From contig NZ_NKFP01000006.1 of the NCBI RefSeq assembly GCF_002215035.1, positions 3,439,080-3,503,079 of the forward strand: a stretch of DNA of 64,000 bases, given 5' to 3'. Both the position numbers and the translations under genes were made by a program. Positions 18,415-27,696 of the stretch are shown piece by piece. Within the stretch, counting starts at the first letter, position 1. Every line of letters begins with the position of its first letter. The DNA comes from Leptolyngbya ohadii IS1. Its GTDB lineage: Bacteria > Cyanobacteriota > Cyanobacteriia > Elainellales > Elainellaceae. The notes beneath the pieces were generated by a model. It made no database searches. It was not told the origin of the DNA and saw only the letters and a list, made by a program, of their open reading frames with translations.

Positions 18415-19304
18415 TTAGAGGGCTGCGGAATTTCCCATCCTAAACGGGTCGGCTGCTGATAAATGCGTTTTAAGGTATTCAAATCCCGATCGGAAATGGG
18501 CGGCGGTTGACGCACCTGAGAAAAATACATGACGTCCGCCGTATTAGAACTGTGTCCCCAAATGCCCAGCGCATGCCCTAATTCATGTCGAGCAGCAGCC
18601 CGTAGGTAATTCTGAGTCTGATTCATCCCCAGCCAAATCGTCATCCGATGGGACAGTGTTGGCTTCCCTGGCGTTGGATCTCCTGGCGGAAACGCTTCGC
18701 GAGCGACAAACAGCGTAAATTGAGTCTCGGCGGAACGAGCACGAGTTTCAGCCTGACGCGATCCTCCAGAACTGCGATCGGCTTGCCGCTGAGCGTCGTG
18801 CTGTAGCGCAGAGCGATCGACTTTCAGAGGCGGATTTCTGCGCCAGATCGTAATATCAGCAGCATCCGACGAACTGACGATCGTTAACGGTAAATAGGTA
18901 TTCCAGTCCTGAATCGCGTCTTTCACCGCCGTAAACCACTCCTGGCTGCGATCCTGCATCTGAGTCGCTGGCTCGATATAAACTCGCACCGGAAAGCGTG
19001 ACCAGACTAAATATCCGGCGATCGTCGGCTGCACCCGATCAAAATAATCATTTCCCGGCGCGATCGTCTGCCGCTGTGATAGTGATGCAGGCAATGGATG
19101 AATCTGTGGCGCGGGTAAAAATCGGTCGATTTCGGCAGGAGTCGGAGAGGGCAATCGAGTTCCCGGAGGCTCAACTCCCGCTAGACTCGTTGCCCACGAT
19201 AGGCTTAAAGTCAAAAAAACAGCGATAAAAAGCACTGAGCGTCTAGCCCAGCGCCGTGAAGCAAATTCTTGTCTGGTTTGCTGTTTACTTTGCCGTTTCA
19301 GCAT
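18411..19304 (-). CDS. Matrixin-like zinc metalloprotease
   Basis: The protein has 297 residues. A membrane or signal segment lies at about 22-45 (SVLFIAVFLTLSLSWATSL), so the catalytic part is probably extracytoplasmic. The metzincin zinc motif HELGHALGIWGH (about 242-253) matches HExxHxxGxxH, and VMYFSQ downstream provides the Met-turn. Upstream, YIEPATQ, FTAVKDAIQDWNTYLPL and ADITIWRRN fit the matrixin fold. The family cleaves proteins; the substrate is unknown. It converges with the cation transporter gene. All metal ligands appear intact. Confidence 0.88.
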   Translation of the reverse strand: MLKRQSKQQTRQEFASRRWARRSVLFIAVFLTLSLSWATSLAGVEPPGTRLPSPTPAEIDRFLPAPQIHPLPASLSQRQTIAPGNDYFDRVQPTIAGYLVWSRFPVRVYIEPATQMQDRSQEWFTAVKDAIQDWNTYLPLTIVSSSDAADITIWRRNPPLKVDRSALQHDAQRQADRSSGGSRQAETRARSAETQFTLFVAREAFPPGDPTPGKPTLSHRMTIWLGMNQTQNYLRAAARHELGHALGIWGHSSNTADVMYFSQVRQPPPISDRDLNTLKRIYQQPTRLGWEIPQPSN

Positions 19305-19370
19305 CTACCTGAAACAATTAGCTGGAAGACAGTTCGGAAACGCTTCGCTGAATACCTATTCACTAAATCC

Positions 19371-19601
19371 CTAACTGGGCAACCAGCCCGCACTTAGAAC
19401 GATCGTCAGCCCCAGAAACAGCGCTGTCAGCGTCCAGGTCACACGATTGAGGGTCACTTCTGCGCTCTTGGTGCTGGTAAAAAGCTGTGCCTGACCTCCC
19501 AAACCACCCAGTCCATCTCCTTTGGGGCTGTGCAGCAGGACTAACACAATTAAACCGATCGCAGAAATCGTCCACAGGACTTGCACAATTGTCGTAATCA
19601 T
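19371..19601 (-). CDS. secG: Preprotein translocase subunit SecG
   Basis: A 76-residue protein with two membrane helices (about 3-22 and 52-72) and the conserved cytoplasmic loop SPKGDGLGGLGGQ. SecG joins SecYE in the translocation channel. It lies about 100 bases downstream of gpmI on the same strand, a neighbourhood seen in many cyanobacteria. Confidence 0.94.
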   Translation of the reverse strand: MITTIVQVLWTISAIGLIVLVLLHSPKGDGLGGLGGQAQLFTSTKSAEVTLNRVTWTLTALFLGLTIVLSAGWLPS

Positions 19602-19705
19602 AGTTCGATCGCTCGTTCAGGTTCGCGAGTTGGCATCAGGTCAAGCAGTTTGAAATTGGGCAGATCTGTAATTTGCCCTTTTCCATTCTAGGAGACGGAG
19701 GGAAA

Positions 19706-21304
19706 TTACAGCGATACTCGCACCGGAGTCCGATTTGCCCGCACATCAAACCCAACAGACTCAATCATCGATCGTCCGGTCATTTCTTCTGGTTGCGACA
19801 GTCCCAAAATTTGCAGAATCGTGGGTGCCACATCCGCCAGCGTTCCGTCCGATCTCAGTTCCACGTCGGTTCCATGTCCGGGGATCTTGCGCCCCTCGCC
19901 TTCCACCAGGATGAAGGGAACTGGATTTGTTGTATGAGCCGTCCAGGGATTGCCCTGCTCGTCGTACATCTGCTCAGCGTTGCCGTGGTCGGCAATAATG
20001 ATCGTCGTACCGCCCATTTTGCCAATGCTTTCTAGCAGGCGTCCCAGGTAGGTATCCACCGTTTCCAGTGCCTTAACCGTTGCCTCCATTTTGCCCGTGT
20101 GACCCACCATATCGGGATTCGCGTAGTTGATCACCACGAGGGAGTAAATCCCCTTCTCGATCGCTTCGATTGCCCCCTGAGTCACCTGAGCCGCAGACAT
20201 CGCGGGTGCCCGATCGTAAGTTGCCACCATTGGACTGGGAATCAGCAGGCGATCCTCACCCTCAAACGGGTCTTCAATGCCGCCGTTGAAGAAATAGGTG
20301 ACGTGGGCATACTTCTCGGTTTCTGCCGTGCGGAACTGCCGCAGCCCATGCTGAGCCACTACCTGACCCAGAATATTGTTAAGGTTTTGCGGCTCAAATG
20401 CGACCTGAACGGGCAGGCTACCGTCATACTGCGTAAAGGTAACAAACGACAGCGGTGTAATCAAGTCTCGATCGAATCCCTTGAAGTTGGGATCGACAAA
20501 CGCCTGGGTCAATTGACGGGCACGATCGGGCCGGAAATTAAAGAAGATAACACCGTCTCCAGGCTCGACTGCTCCGGGCGCAATGCGAGTCGGCAACACA
20601 AACTCATCGGTTAAGCCTGCTTCATAGGATGCCTTTAGCACTTCCAGGGCGGATTTTCCTGACCCCGTACCGTCCTGCGTCATTACTTCATAGGCTTTCT
20701 GCACCCGATCCCAGCGGCGATCGCGATCCATGCTGTAGTAGCGCCCGCTCAGGGTGGCAATGCGCCCAATCTCTGCTTTAGAGATGTAGTCTTCAATGTG
20801 CTGGATTGCCTCCAGTCCGTCCGTTGGCTTGGTATCGCGTCCATCTGTGACCGCGTGAATGCAAACCTCGGTTAAATGCTGTTCTTTTGCCAGATCGATC
20901 AGACCAAACAAATGGCTAAGGTGAGAGTGAACGCCACCCTCAGAGCAAAGCCCAACAAGATGCAGCTTGCCATTTCGCTGCCGGACTTCATGACAGAGCC
21001 GCAGCAGTGCCGCATTGCTGAGCAGGGTGCCATCCTCCACGGCATCCGTGATTCGGACCAATTCCTGAGGGACAGTTCTTCCGGCTCCAATATTAAGGTG
21101 TCCAACTTCCGAGTTGCCCATTTGACCATCGGGCAAACCGACGCTTTTGCCGGAGGTGCGGATTAGCGTATGCGGATAGACTGCCCATAGACTGTCCATT
21201 ACCGGGGTATGAGCAGCTACAACAGCATTCCCGCTGGTTTCCTCTCGATAGCCCCATCCGTCTAATATCACGAGTACTACTGGGGAAATTGGCACCTGCG
21301 CCAT
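19706..21304 (-). CDS. gpmI: 2,3-bisphosphoglycerate-independent phosphoglycerate mutase
   Basis: A 532-residue cytoplasmic enzyme that interconverts 3- and 2-phosphoglycerate in glycolysis and the carbon flow out of the Calvin cycle. It shows the alkaline-phosphatase-type metal sites: VILDGWGYR at the N-terminus, the nucleophile serine in MGNSEVGHLNIGAGR, VTDGRDTKP, RYYSMDRDRRWDR, and ADHGNAEQM with the final AHTTNPVPF. The length and all motifs are complete. secG follows in the same direction, probably co-transcribed. Confidence 0.97.
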   Translation of the reverse strand: MAQVPISPVVLVILDGWGYREETSGNAVVAAHTPVMDSLWAVYPHTLIRTSGKSVGLPDGQMGNSEVGHLNIGAGRTVPQELVRITDAVEDGTLLSNAALLRLCHEVRQRNGKLHLVGLCSEGGVHSHLSHLFGLIDLAKEQHLTEVCIHAVTDGRDTKPTDGLEAIQHIEDYISKAEIGRIATLSGRYYSMDRDRRWDRVQKAYEVMTQDGTGSGKSALEVLKASYEAGLTDEFVLPTRIAPGAVEPGDGVIFFNFRPDRARQLTQAFVDPNFKGFDRDLITPLSFVTFTQYDGSLPVQVAFEPQNLNNILGQVVAQHGLRQFRTAETEKYAHVTYFFNGGIEDPFEGEDRLLIPSPMVATYDRAPAMSAAQVTQGAIEAIEKGIYSLVVINYANPDMVGHTGKMEATVKALETVDTYLGRLLESIGKMGGTTIIIADHGNAEQMYDEQGNPWTAHTTNPVPFILVEGEGRKIPGHGTDVELRSDGTLADVAPTILQILGLSQPEEMTGRSMIESVGFDVRANRTPVRVSL

Positions 21305-21653
21305 GTTGAATTATCCTTCTGTTCAGCAATCTCTCTGGCAATGATATCACTCAGGCTTTCAGATTGTGTCCGTCAAATTCAGGAGATGATGACTTTAATT
21401 AATCAGTGCAATTTAGCCAGCAGCGAATGCCGTAGCGGGGATCATTAATTGCAGCAGCCAACAGTGAAAAAGGATAGCTTTGATAAGCGTTACTTAAACC
21501 TTCAAATCTTCACCTAATGAAATACTGATTGCGGTGATGGGGCGATCGATCAGGCTCACTAAATAAACCTGATTTGATCTTAGGTAGAAAGCACTAGATG
21601 GTAGTTCAGAATTCCCTTATCCGGCTTTTAATTTTCCTTTAACTTTCAAGGGG
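21305..21653. other. Intergenic region without recognised gene
   Basis: About 350 bases between the ABC-F gene stop and the gpmI start. It should hold the gpmI promoter. No convincing hairpin, repeat or small gene was seen. Confidence 0.4.
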
Positions 21654-23384
21654 TTAAAGGCTGGCGTTTGCCTTCTTTTCATCTGTGCGTCGCTTTTGCT
21701 TATCTTTCTGCTTTTCGCGTTTGGCGGCTGCTTTGGCGGCTTTTTCTGCTTCGATCGCCGCTAGTTTGACTTTTTCTTTCTCTTCTTCAATTTTGTCCAG
21801 GTAATAGTGATAGTCCCCGTGATAAAGCCGTAATTCCCCGTCACGAATTTCAACAATCTTTGTTGCGACTTGAGAAATAAAGTATCGATCGTGGGACACA
21901 ACGATTGCGGTTCCGTCGTAGTGCTGTAACGCTTCTTCCAGGGTTTCTTTTGCAGGAATATCCAGGTGATTTGTTGGCTCATCCAGGATGAGTAAATTAG
22001 CAGGACGCAGCAGCATTTTTGCCAGTGCTAGACGCGCTTTTTCACCGCCACTTAGGGCAGCCACTTTCTTGAAAACCGTGTCTTCACTGAACAGAAATCT
22101 TCCTAACAATGTCCGCACTTCTTCGTTCTTCCAATCCGGCACTTCATCATGAATGGTATCCATGACAGTCTTTTCTAAGTCCAGTGCCTCCGCCTGATTC
22201 TGCTCGAAATAGCTGGGGATCACCTGATGGGCACCCAAACTAACCGTTCCCTCCATAGGGGCTTCGCTGCCCGTAATGAGCCGCAGCAGGGTCGATTTAC
22301 CTGCACCGTTTGGTCCCAGAATCGCAATCCGATCGCCCCGCTCGATCAGCAAATTCGCACCCAGAAACAGAATGTTGTCGTTGTAAATATGGGTTATGTC
22401 TTTAATAATGACCACTTCCCGTCCACTTCGAGGAGCAGGCGGAAATCGGAAGTGCAGCGTTCTCACTGATCCCACGGGAGCTTCAATCCGCTCGATCTTG
22501 TCTAGCTGCTTTTCCCGGCTCTTTGCCTGGGTACTGCGGGTGGCACTGGCACGGAAGCGATCGACAAATGCCTGCTGTTTCTCAATCTCCTTTTGCTGCC
22601 GTTCAAAGGCACTGAGCTGAGCGTTTTGAATTTCTTCCTTCTGCTGCAAATAGGCGCTGTAGTTGCCCAGATAGGTGGTCGATACGCCCCGCTCCGTTTC
22701 CACAATTTGATTACAGAGGCGATCGAGGAACTCCCGGTCGTGGGAGACAATTACCATGGGCGTTTCTAAGCCCTTCAGGTATTTCTCTAGCCATTCGATC
22801 GTTTCTAAGTCCAGGTGGTTCGTCGGCTCGTCCAGCAGCAGAATATCGGGATCTTGCAGCAAAATTTTGCCCAAGCTCATCCGCATTTGCCAACCACCGC
22901 TAAAATCTCCAACGAGGCGATCGCCATCCTGAGGCTCAAAGTCCAGTTCCGGCAGAATCTTTTCGATACGCGCTTCCAGAGCGTAGCCGTCCAGTGCCTC
23001 AAATCTGCGCTGAAGCTTGTCGAGCTTATGGATCAGGCGATCGAGTTCTTCGGGGCTGGCGGTCTGCATATCGTGCTGAATTCCTTGCAGAGCCTCGTGA
23101 GTTTCATTTGCCTCCTGGAATGCCCGCCACATTTCATCTTTAACGGTGCGTTCCACCTTTACGTCAAATTCCTGCGTCAGGTAGGCAATCCTGAGGCTCG
23201 ATGGGCGAATAATCTCTCCGGAGGTCGGCTCCATCTCTCCCGCAATAATCTTGAGCTGAGTGGATTTGCCTGCTCCGTTAACTCCTACCAAACCAATGCG
23301 ATCGCCCGGCTTCACTTCCCAGTTCACGTCTTTAAGCACTTCGCCCGTCGGATAAATTTTCGAGATGTGTTCCAGACGCAGCAT
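21654..23384 (-). CDS. ABC-F family ATPase
   Basis: A 576-residue protein with two ABC domains in one chain and no membrane segments. Domain 1 has GVNGAGKST, FSGGWQMRMSLG and LLLDEPTNHLDLETIEWLE. Domain 2 has GPNGAGKSTLL, LSGGEKARLALAK and LILDEPTNHLDIPAKE. The inter-domain linker (about 235-310) is helical and charged, as expected for the P-site tRNA interaction motif. The C-terminus is a Lys/Ala/Glu-rich tail of about 45 residues. ABC-F proteins act on the ribosome, in translation regulation or rescue, or antibiotic protection. Which subfamily this belongs to (Uup, EttA-like or other) cannot be settled here. Confidence 0.93.
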   Translation of the reverse strand: MLRLEHISKIYPTGEVLKDVNWEVKPGDRIGLVGVNGAGKSTQLKIIAGEMEPTSGEIIRPSSLRIAYLTQEFDVKVERTVKDEMWRAFQEANETHEALQGIQHDMQTASPEELDRLIHKLDKLQRRFEALDGYALEARIEKILPELDFEPQDGDRLVGDFSGGWQMRMSLGKILLQDPDILLLDEPTNHLDLETIEWLEKYLKGLETPMVIVSHDREFLDRLCNQIVETERGVSTTYLGNYSAYLQQKEEIQNAQLSAFERQQKEIEKQQAFVDRFRASATRSTQAKSREKQLDKIERIEAPVGSVRTLHFRFPPAPRSGREVVIIKDITHIYNDNILFLGANLLIERGDRIAILGPNGAGKSTLLRLITGSEAPMEGTVSLGAHQVIPSYFEQNQAEALDLEKTVMDTIHDEVPDWKNEEVRTLLGRFLFSEDTVFKKVAALSGGEKARLALAKMLLRPANLLILDEPTNHLDIPAKETLEEALQHYDGTAIVVSHDRYFISQVATKIVEIRDGELRLYHGDYHYYLDKIEEEKEKVKLAAIEAEKAAKAAAKREKQKDKQKRRTDEKKANASL

Positions 23385-23885
23385 TACAGAACTCCAATCA
23401 GACTAAGGAACGAAACCGCCCAATCAAGCGATCAGATCAAATGTAACAAAAATGTTAACCCCCCAGTGAAGTAGATAATATCACCCTACTGTAATAAATT
23501 CGTAGTTCCCCAAATTCCTGACGGGTCGCGAACTTTCAGCAGTCTCAATCCCTATTTAATCTGACTTGGCGATCGTCCATAATGCCGATCATCCACGGTG
23601 TGTACGGAAATTTTGTCTATGAGTGTTCTAGTCCTCGCAACCCGCTAAATCACACATTAATGGGGGACTTTGAAACCTCAAGTTTTAGCGACTCTGAAAA
23701 ATAATCTTCTTTTTATTAAACGACTCGACCACTGCTCGATCGCTTCGCGCAACTGCCAAAGACGGGTCGCTGTGTGTACGAGGATCAGAAGTCCCCCAGA
23801 ATTGGGGGATTTAGGGGGCGCTAGGAGTTCAGCTACTCAACAGAGTATTTGTATGTACCCAGTGTGTGTACTCAGGCGTGAGACA
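23385..23885. repeat. Intergenic region with dispersed repeat halves
   Basis: Five hundred bases without a recognised gene. It holds two parts of a dispersed repeat family: TGGGGGACTTTGAAA at about 23661-23675, and a hairpin CCCCCA-GAAT-TGGGGG followed by ATTTAGGGGGC at about 23793-23820. Similar DNA recurs at 55440-55600. Confidence 0.65.
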
Positions 23886-25145
23886 TTACGAATTCTCCCT
23901 ATTCAATATTGTCTCCACCAGTTCAAACAATTCCCCCTCCGATCGCCCTTCCAGTTGACGATCCTTCAGGTCAATCAATCCTTGTGCTAGTTCCGATGCT
24001 CGCTTGCGGTACTGCGTATAGCCCGACAGCAAATCGGTAAACACCTCCTGCTCAATCTGTAAACGGCTAGCATCCTCAGATAGGGGCGAACCATAGGCAA
24101 CGCTGTCCACCTCATATTTAAGGAGGAAAATCAGCGCATTGCTCATTTGCTGCAACTGTCGCTGCAACTGCCGCACATCAAAATCCAGCCGATCGAATCC
24201 TACTTCGCCTTCAATTCGCAGTTCCACGATCGGCGCATCGTCGGGCACAATTTGCTTTTGCTGAATGGCAGTCTGAATCATCGTCAGGGCAGCCTGCTCC
24301 AGTTCCTCCAGGGTTTCCTGCCCCTTCGTTTTGAGCCTGAGCCGAACGATCGATCGCTGATAAAAATCCGTTTTCAGTTCCGCCTGCACACCGCGATCGC
24401 TAATTTCTACCAGATAAACGCCGCGCTTAAAGTTGGATTCCTCAATATTATTTGCCTCGATCGATCCAGGGTTAAAAATCCAGCCTTCCTGCTCGTAGTT
24501 CTTATGAATGTGACCGAGTGCCAGGTAGTCTACGCCTGCTTGCTTCAGCGGCAATACATCCGAGTAGCGCAACGCCCCCTGATAGCGGGCAATCTGTCCC
24601 TCCATGCCGTGATGCAATAGGAACACCGTCTGTCCAGGACTGGGCGGCAAATCCTGCATCGCCTCCGCAATTTGCTCGATCGCCTGAGGTGCAGATGCCC
24701 CATACCACTGCGAACCGATCACCCGCACGCCGCAGTCCAAATCGATATAGCCGCCAAAGCCATCCTTCCAGGGCGAATAGAGCGGTTCCCCCGAAGCCAC
24801 ATCCCCCGGCTCCAGCAAAATCAGCAGTCCCCAGTCCGCCAGATAGCGCAGCCAGTTTGTCTTCACGCCGTAGGGGCGATTGTCGTGGTTTCCCTCGATC
24901 GCAATTACCGGAATCCCTGCGTCCTTTAGCTCCCTCAGACAATGCTGTGCCTGGTTTAGCGTCCCCGGCTGAATATTGCGATGCTCAAATAGATCCCCCA
25001 CAATCACCACAAAATCGACTTGCTCGGCGATCGCATACTGATTAATAGCATCCTCAAGCGCATAGAAAAAATCGCGGGTTCGTTCCTTGCTGTCGTAGCG
25101 ATCGAATCCCAGATGAATATCAGCCAGATGCAGAAACCGAGCCAT
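23886..25145 (-). CDS. SbcD/Mre11-like DNA repair exonuclease
   Basis: About 419 residues from the ATG at 25145 (MARFLHLADIHLG). The frame extends to 25175 but the family start fits better. The metallophosphoesterase motifs are complete: LADIHLG, VIVGDLFEHRN, AIEGNHDNRPYG, LLHHGMEG and ALGHIHKNYE. The C-terminal third is helical and acidic and probably contacts a partner. SbcD-type nucleases cut DNA ends and hairpins together with an SMC-like SbcC ATPase, which is not next to it here. It may belong to the stand-alone YhaO-like group. Confidence 0.88.
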   Translation of the reverse strand: MARFLHLADIHLGFDRYDSKERTRDFFYALEDAINQYAIAEQVDFVVIVGDLFEHRNIQPGTLNQAQHCLRELKDAGIPVIAIEGNHDNRPYGVKTNWLRYLADWGLLILLEPGDVASGEPLYSPWKDGFGGYIDLDCGVRVIGSQWYGASAPQAIEQIAEAMQDLPPSPGQTVFLLHHGMEGQIARYQGALRYSDVLPLKQAGVDYLALGHIHKNYEQEGWIFNPGSIEANNIEESNFKRGVYLVEISDRGVQAELKTDFYQRSIVRLRLKTKGQETLEELEQAALTMIQTAIQQKQIVPDDAPIVELRIEGEVGFDRLDFDVRQLQRQLQQMSNALIFLLKYEVDSVAYGSPLSEDASRLQIEQEVFTDLLSGYTQYRKRASELAQGLIDLKDRQLEGRSEGELFELVETILNRENS

Positions 25146-25234
25146 AGTATCGATCTGTAGTACAGATGGACGCAACTAGGGCTATTGTAAGGGCTTTCCT
25201 CTCCCTTCGCCCAAAATATTGGTTCAGCTCATAC

Positions 25235-25435
25235 CTACTGCTGATGGGTATCCGACTGCTCAAGGGCTTCCATCAGCTCAGCACCCGCCACATAGCAATC
25301 ATAGGAAGTTGGCAAGTCGTAGGTTTTGAAGGATTCTAATGGCGAAATATCCTCAGCCGCCTCTAAATCCTCAGCCAGAATCCGAATCAGCTTTAGTTTC
25401 TCTGATGCAGAGAGCCGTCGTACCGCCGGAAGCAC
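25235..25435 (-). CDS. Small antitoxin-like protein
   Basis: A 66-residue protein beginning at a GTG. The helix VRRLSASEKLKLIRILAEDL resembles the N-terminal helix of short antitoxin-like proteins that are frequent in cyanobacteria; the C-terminal part is acidic. No partner toxin gene is visible next to it, so it may be an orphan. The start is uncertain because no ATG is available before an in-frame stop about 50 bases upstream. It lies about 90 bases upstream of the SbcD-like gene on the same strand. Confidence 0.5.
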   Translation of the reverse strand: MLPAVRRLSASEKLKLIRILAEDLEAAEDISPLESFKTYDLPTSYDCYVAGAELMEALEQSDTHQQ

Positions 25436-25527
25436 CTCAGCCAGCGTTATATTACCTACCTCTGAGAATTCACATCCTCAGCTTACTTTAGGTGCGATCG
25501 CCCCTCACTTCCCCCTCATCCCCCCTA

Positions 25528-25556
25528 TAGACAGATTTAGAATCTTTCGCTATGAT
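25528..25556 (+). promoter_or_regulatory. Strong sigma70-type promoter
   Basis: TAGACA (25528-25533), a 17-base spacer and TATGAT (25551-25556) match the vegetative promoter consensus with one mismatch per hexamer. Transcription should start near 25563, just before the structured RNA candidate and about 460 bases before rplC. Confidence 0.65.
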
Positions 25557-25562
25557 AAGTAG

Positions 25563-25755
25563 CTGTTGCCAAAATTGGACAGCAAATTTTCTCTGGCTTC
25601 GAGTGTGGGGAAAGCTTCCCGTTTGATGGAGTCTGAGGCGCATTCCGTGAGGACTGCCAGACTCGTTGGAAATCCAGCCTGGCTGAAGACCAAGTTGGAC
25701 GCTGACCTTCAGAGTGAGGTCTAACCTGCCCGCCACCCGCCAAAATTTGCTGAAT
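25563..25755 (+). ncRNA. Candidate structured RNA (6S-like) or ribosomal operon leader
   Basis: About 190 bases after a strong promoter. The ends pair: CAGCAAATTTT at 25580-25590 is perfectly complementary to AAAATTTGCTG at 25742-25752. Inside are GAGTCTG/CAGACTC (about 25627-25662), GGGAA/TTCCC with a 3-base loop (about 25608-25620) and AGACC/GGTCT (about 25689-25725). Size, closing stem and own promoter fit a 6S RNA. The strand and position also fit a leader of the rplC operon. The class was not recognised by sequence; small frames on the minus strand here look like shadows. Confidence 0.42.
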
Positions 25756-25775
25756 CGTCTGGTTTGAGGATACTG

Positions 25776-25793
25776 AATGAACTTGTGTTCATT
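25776..25793 (+). terminator. Hairpin after the structured RNA candidate
   Basis: AATGAAC-TTGT-GTTCATT is a perfect 7-bp stem with a 4-base loop. It is followed by AAAGTCC and not by a T-run, so it may be a processing or weak termination site rather than a full terminator. Confidence 0.35.
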
Positions 25794-25931
25794 AAAGTCC
25801 TAAGCCAATTTGGGCTGACTGCGCCAGGTTGATCAGGATTCGGTTAGCTCGCGCGTTCAATCCTACAAGGAAACAGAATTCACAGCGTAAGTGTATGGTT
25901 CTCCAGAGCTATTCGGCTGAGGAGGACTTAC

Positions 25932-26054
25932 ATGATTCTGTGTTTATTTGGAGCCAGATGGACTGTTGAGACGATCGCAGTTCTGCTCCTTATGCAAACA
26001 GCGAAAAAGGGGGATTCGTCACAGTGTCTGTTGGCATTCTCGGCACAAAAGTAG
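25932..26054 (+). CDS. Possible 40-codon upstream ORF overlapping rplC
   Basis: An ATG at 25932 follows the strong Shine-Dalgarno GAGGAGGA by seven bases and opens a 40-codon frame ([20 protein letters not shown]...) ending with TAG at 26052-26054, inside rplC. By contrast the rplC GTG at 26024 has only a G-run upstream. The arrangement suggests a leader peptide or translational coupling at the head of the ribosomal operon. No homology was recognised, and it could be fortuitous. Confidence 0.4.
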   Translation: MILCLFGARWTVETIAVLLLMQTAKKGDSSQCLLAFSAQK

Positions 26055-26665
26055 GCATGACTCAGATCTTCGACGAGGCGGGCGTTGCGATTCCTGTCAC
26101 CGTCGTTCAGGCGGGTCCATGCACCGTTACACAGGTAAAGACAAAAGAAACCGATGGCTACACCGCGATTCAGGTGGGCTTCGGTGCGATTAAGGAAAAG
26201 GCGATTAATAAGCCTGAGATGGGTCACTTGGCAAAGGCTGGGGCGGGTCCGCTGCGCCATCTGCACGAGTACCGTCTGGCAGATCCCGGTGAATTTCAGC
26301 TTGGGCAGGAAATCACGGTCGATCGCTTCCAGGAAGGTCAAACCGTTGACGTGATCGGCACCAGCATCGGTCGCGGCTTCGCAGGCTATCAGAAGCGGCA
26401 CAACTTCAAGCGGGGTCCGATGGCGCACGGTTCCAAGAACCACCGTCTGCCCGGTTCTACGGGTGCGGGTACAACCCCTGGTCGGGTGTTCCCCGGTAAG
26501 CGGATGGCGGGTCAGTTGGGCAATGCTCGCGTCACCGTCCGGAAGCTGACCGTCGTGAAGATCGATGCCGAGCGCAACCTGATTCTGATCAAAGGTGCGT
26601 TGCCCGGTAAGCCGGGTGCTCTGGTCAACATCGTGCCTGCGAAATTAGTCGGACGAGCTAAGTAA
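26024..26665 (+). CDS. rplC: Ribosomal protein L3
   Basis: The protein has 213 residues, from a GTG start ([20 protein letters not shown]). The family core [20 protein letters not shown] and the KRMAGQ loop are present. L3 binds 23S rRNA near the peptidyl transferase centre. It is the first gene of the S10-spc cluster here; rpsJ is elsewhere, as is usual in cyanobacteria. A 14-bp tandem duplication covers its stop codon. Confidence 0.98.
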   Translation: MSVGILGTKVGMTQIFDEAGVAIPVTVVQAGPCTVTQVKTKETDGYTAIQVGFGAIKEKAINKPEMGHLAKAGAGPLRHLHEYRLADPGEFQLGQEITVDRFQEGQTVDVIGTSIGRGFAGYQKRHNFKRGPMAHGSKNHRLPGSTGAGTTPGRVFPGKRMAGQLGNARVTVRKLTVVKIDAERNLILIKGALPGKPGALVNIVPAKLVGRAK

Positions 26666-26681
26666 GCCGAGCTAAGTAAAA
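26654..26681. repeat. 14-bp tandem duplication across the rplC stop codon
   Basis: CGAGCTAAGTAAGC (26654-26667) and CGAGCTAAGTAAAA (26668-26681) are adjacent. The first contains the terminal Ala-Lys-stop codons of rplC. Confidence 0.88.
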
Positions 26682-26756
26682 CGATCGCCTACAGGAAAAC
26701 CTCCTGGCGGCATTGCCCAAAAAGGCGGTATGCCCAAGAAAGAGTAGAGACGACCT

Positions 26757-27392
26757 ATGGTTGACTGTGTAGTAAAAGATTGGCAGGGCGCGGAAGTGGG
26801 TCAAGCTTCCCTGGATCTGCGAGTCGCTAAAGAAACAAGTGCCGCCCATGTGGTGCATCGGGCACTCGTGCGGCAAATGAACAATGCTAGACAGGGAACG
26901 GCTTCCACCAAAACCCGTGCAGAAGTGAGCGGGGGTGGTCGTAAGCCCTGGAGACAAAAGGGAACGGGTCGGGCAAGAGCCGGTTCTAACCGTTCTCCCC
27001 TGTGGCGGGGCGGTGGCGTCACCTTTGGACCCAAGCCGCGTGACTATTCGACCAAGATGAACCGCAAAGAGCGTCGTTTGGCTCTCAGAACGGCTCTGGT
27101 GGGTCGTACCGATGACCTGATTGTGGTGGCGGATTTTGCCGATCAGCTTTCCCGTCCTAAGACGAAGGAACTGGTTCAGGCGCTCAATCGCTGGGGCGTA
27201 GAAGAAGGCTCGAAAGTGCTGATTATCACCGCCGATCGCGACGAGAACATTTACCTCTCCGCACGGAACATCGATCGCCTGCGGCATATCAAGGCAGACG
27301 GCTTGAACGTATTCGACATTTTGAACGCAGACAAGATTGTGATCACCCAGTCTGCGATCGCCAAGATTCAGGAGGTTTACGGTGAAGATTGA
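26757..27392 (+). CDS. rplD: Ribosomal protein L4
   Basis: The protein has 211 residues and contains the extended loop [20 protein letters not shown], which lines the exit tunnel. It lies 91 bases after rplC. That gap holds another imperfect duplication (GGCGGCATTGCCCAA and GGCGGTATGCCCAAG). It overlaps rplW by 11 bases. Confidence 0.98.
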   Translation: MVDCVVKDWQGAEVGQASLDLRVAKETSAAHVVHRALVRQMNNARQGTASTKTRAEVSGGGRKPWRQKGTGRARAGSNRSPLWRGGGVTFGPKPRDYSTKMNRKERRLALRTALVGRTDDLIVVADFADQLSRPKTKELVQALNRWGVEEGSKVLIITADRDENIYLSARNIDRLRHIKADGLNVFDILNADKIVITQSAIAKIQEVYGED

Positions 27393-27681
27393 TTCTCGCT
27401 CTCTTCCAGATCTGATTCGCCGCCCCCTGATTACGGAGAAGGCGACCATTCTGCTGGAAGAAAACAAATACGTATTTGAAGTGTCGCCCAAGGCTGACAA
27501 ATATCAGATCAAGGCAGCGATCGAAGCCCTGTTCGATGTCAAGGTCGTAAAGGTCAACACGCAAGTCCCCCCCTACAAAGAGCGTCGTGTGGGTCGGTTC
27601 CAGGGCAATCGTCCTCACTACAAGAAGGCGATCGTAACCCTGGCAGAGGGTGACTCGATTACGCTCTTCCCCGAAGTCTAA
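27382..27681 (+). CDS. rplW: Ribosomal protein L23
   Basis: The protein has 99 residues. The GTG start at 27382 is preceded by AGGAGG six bases upstream and lies inside the end of rplD, so the two are probably translationally coupled. It shows [13 protein letters not shown] and the basic C-terminal [19 protein letters not shown]23 sits at the tunnel exit and docks SRP and trigger factor. Confidence 0.97.
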   Translation: MKIDSRSLPDLIRRPLITEKATILLEENKYVFEVSPKADKYQIKAAIEALFDVKVVKVNTQVPPYKERRVGRFQGNRPHYKKAIVTLAEGDSITLFPEV

Positions 27682-27696
27682 CGAGGATTCTAAGTC

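Noticed and set aside
25488-25743. Minus-strand ORFs of 68-82 residues over the structured RNA candidate
   Set aside because: Overlapping frames without a domain; the pairing ends and plus-strand promoter fit an RNA better.
26658-27500. 280-residue minus-strand ORF
   Set aside because: Antisense shadow of rplD and rplW.
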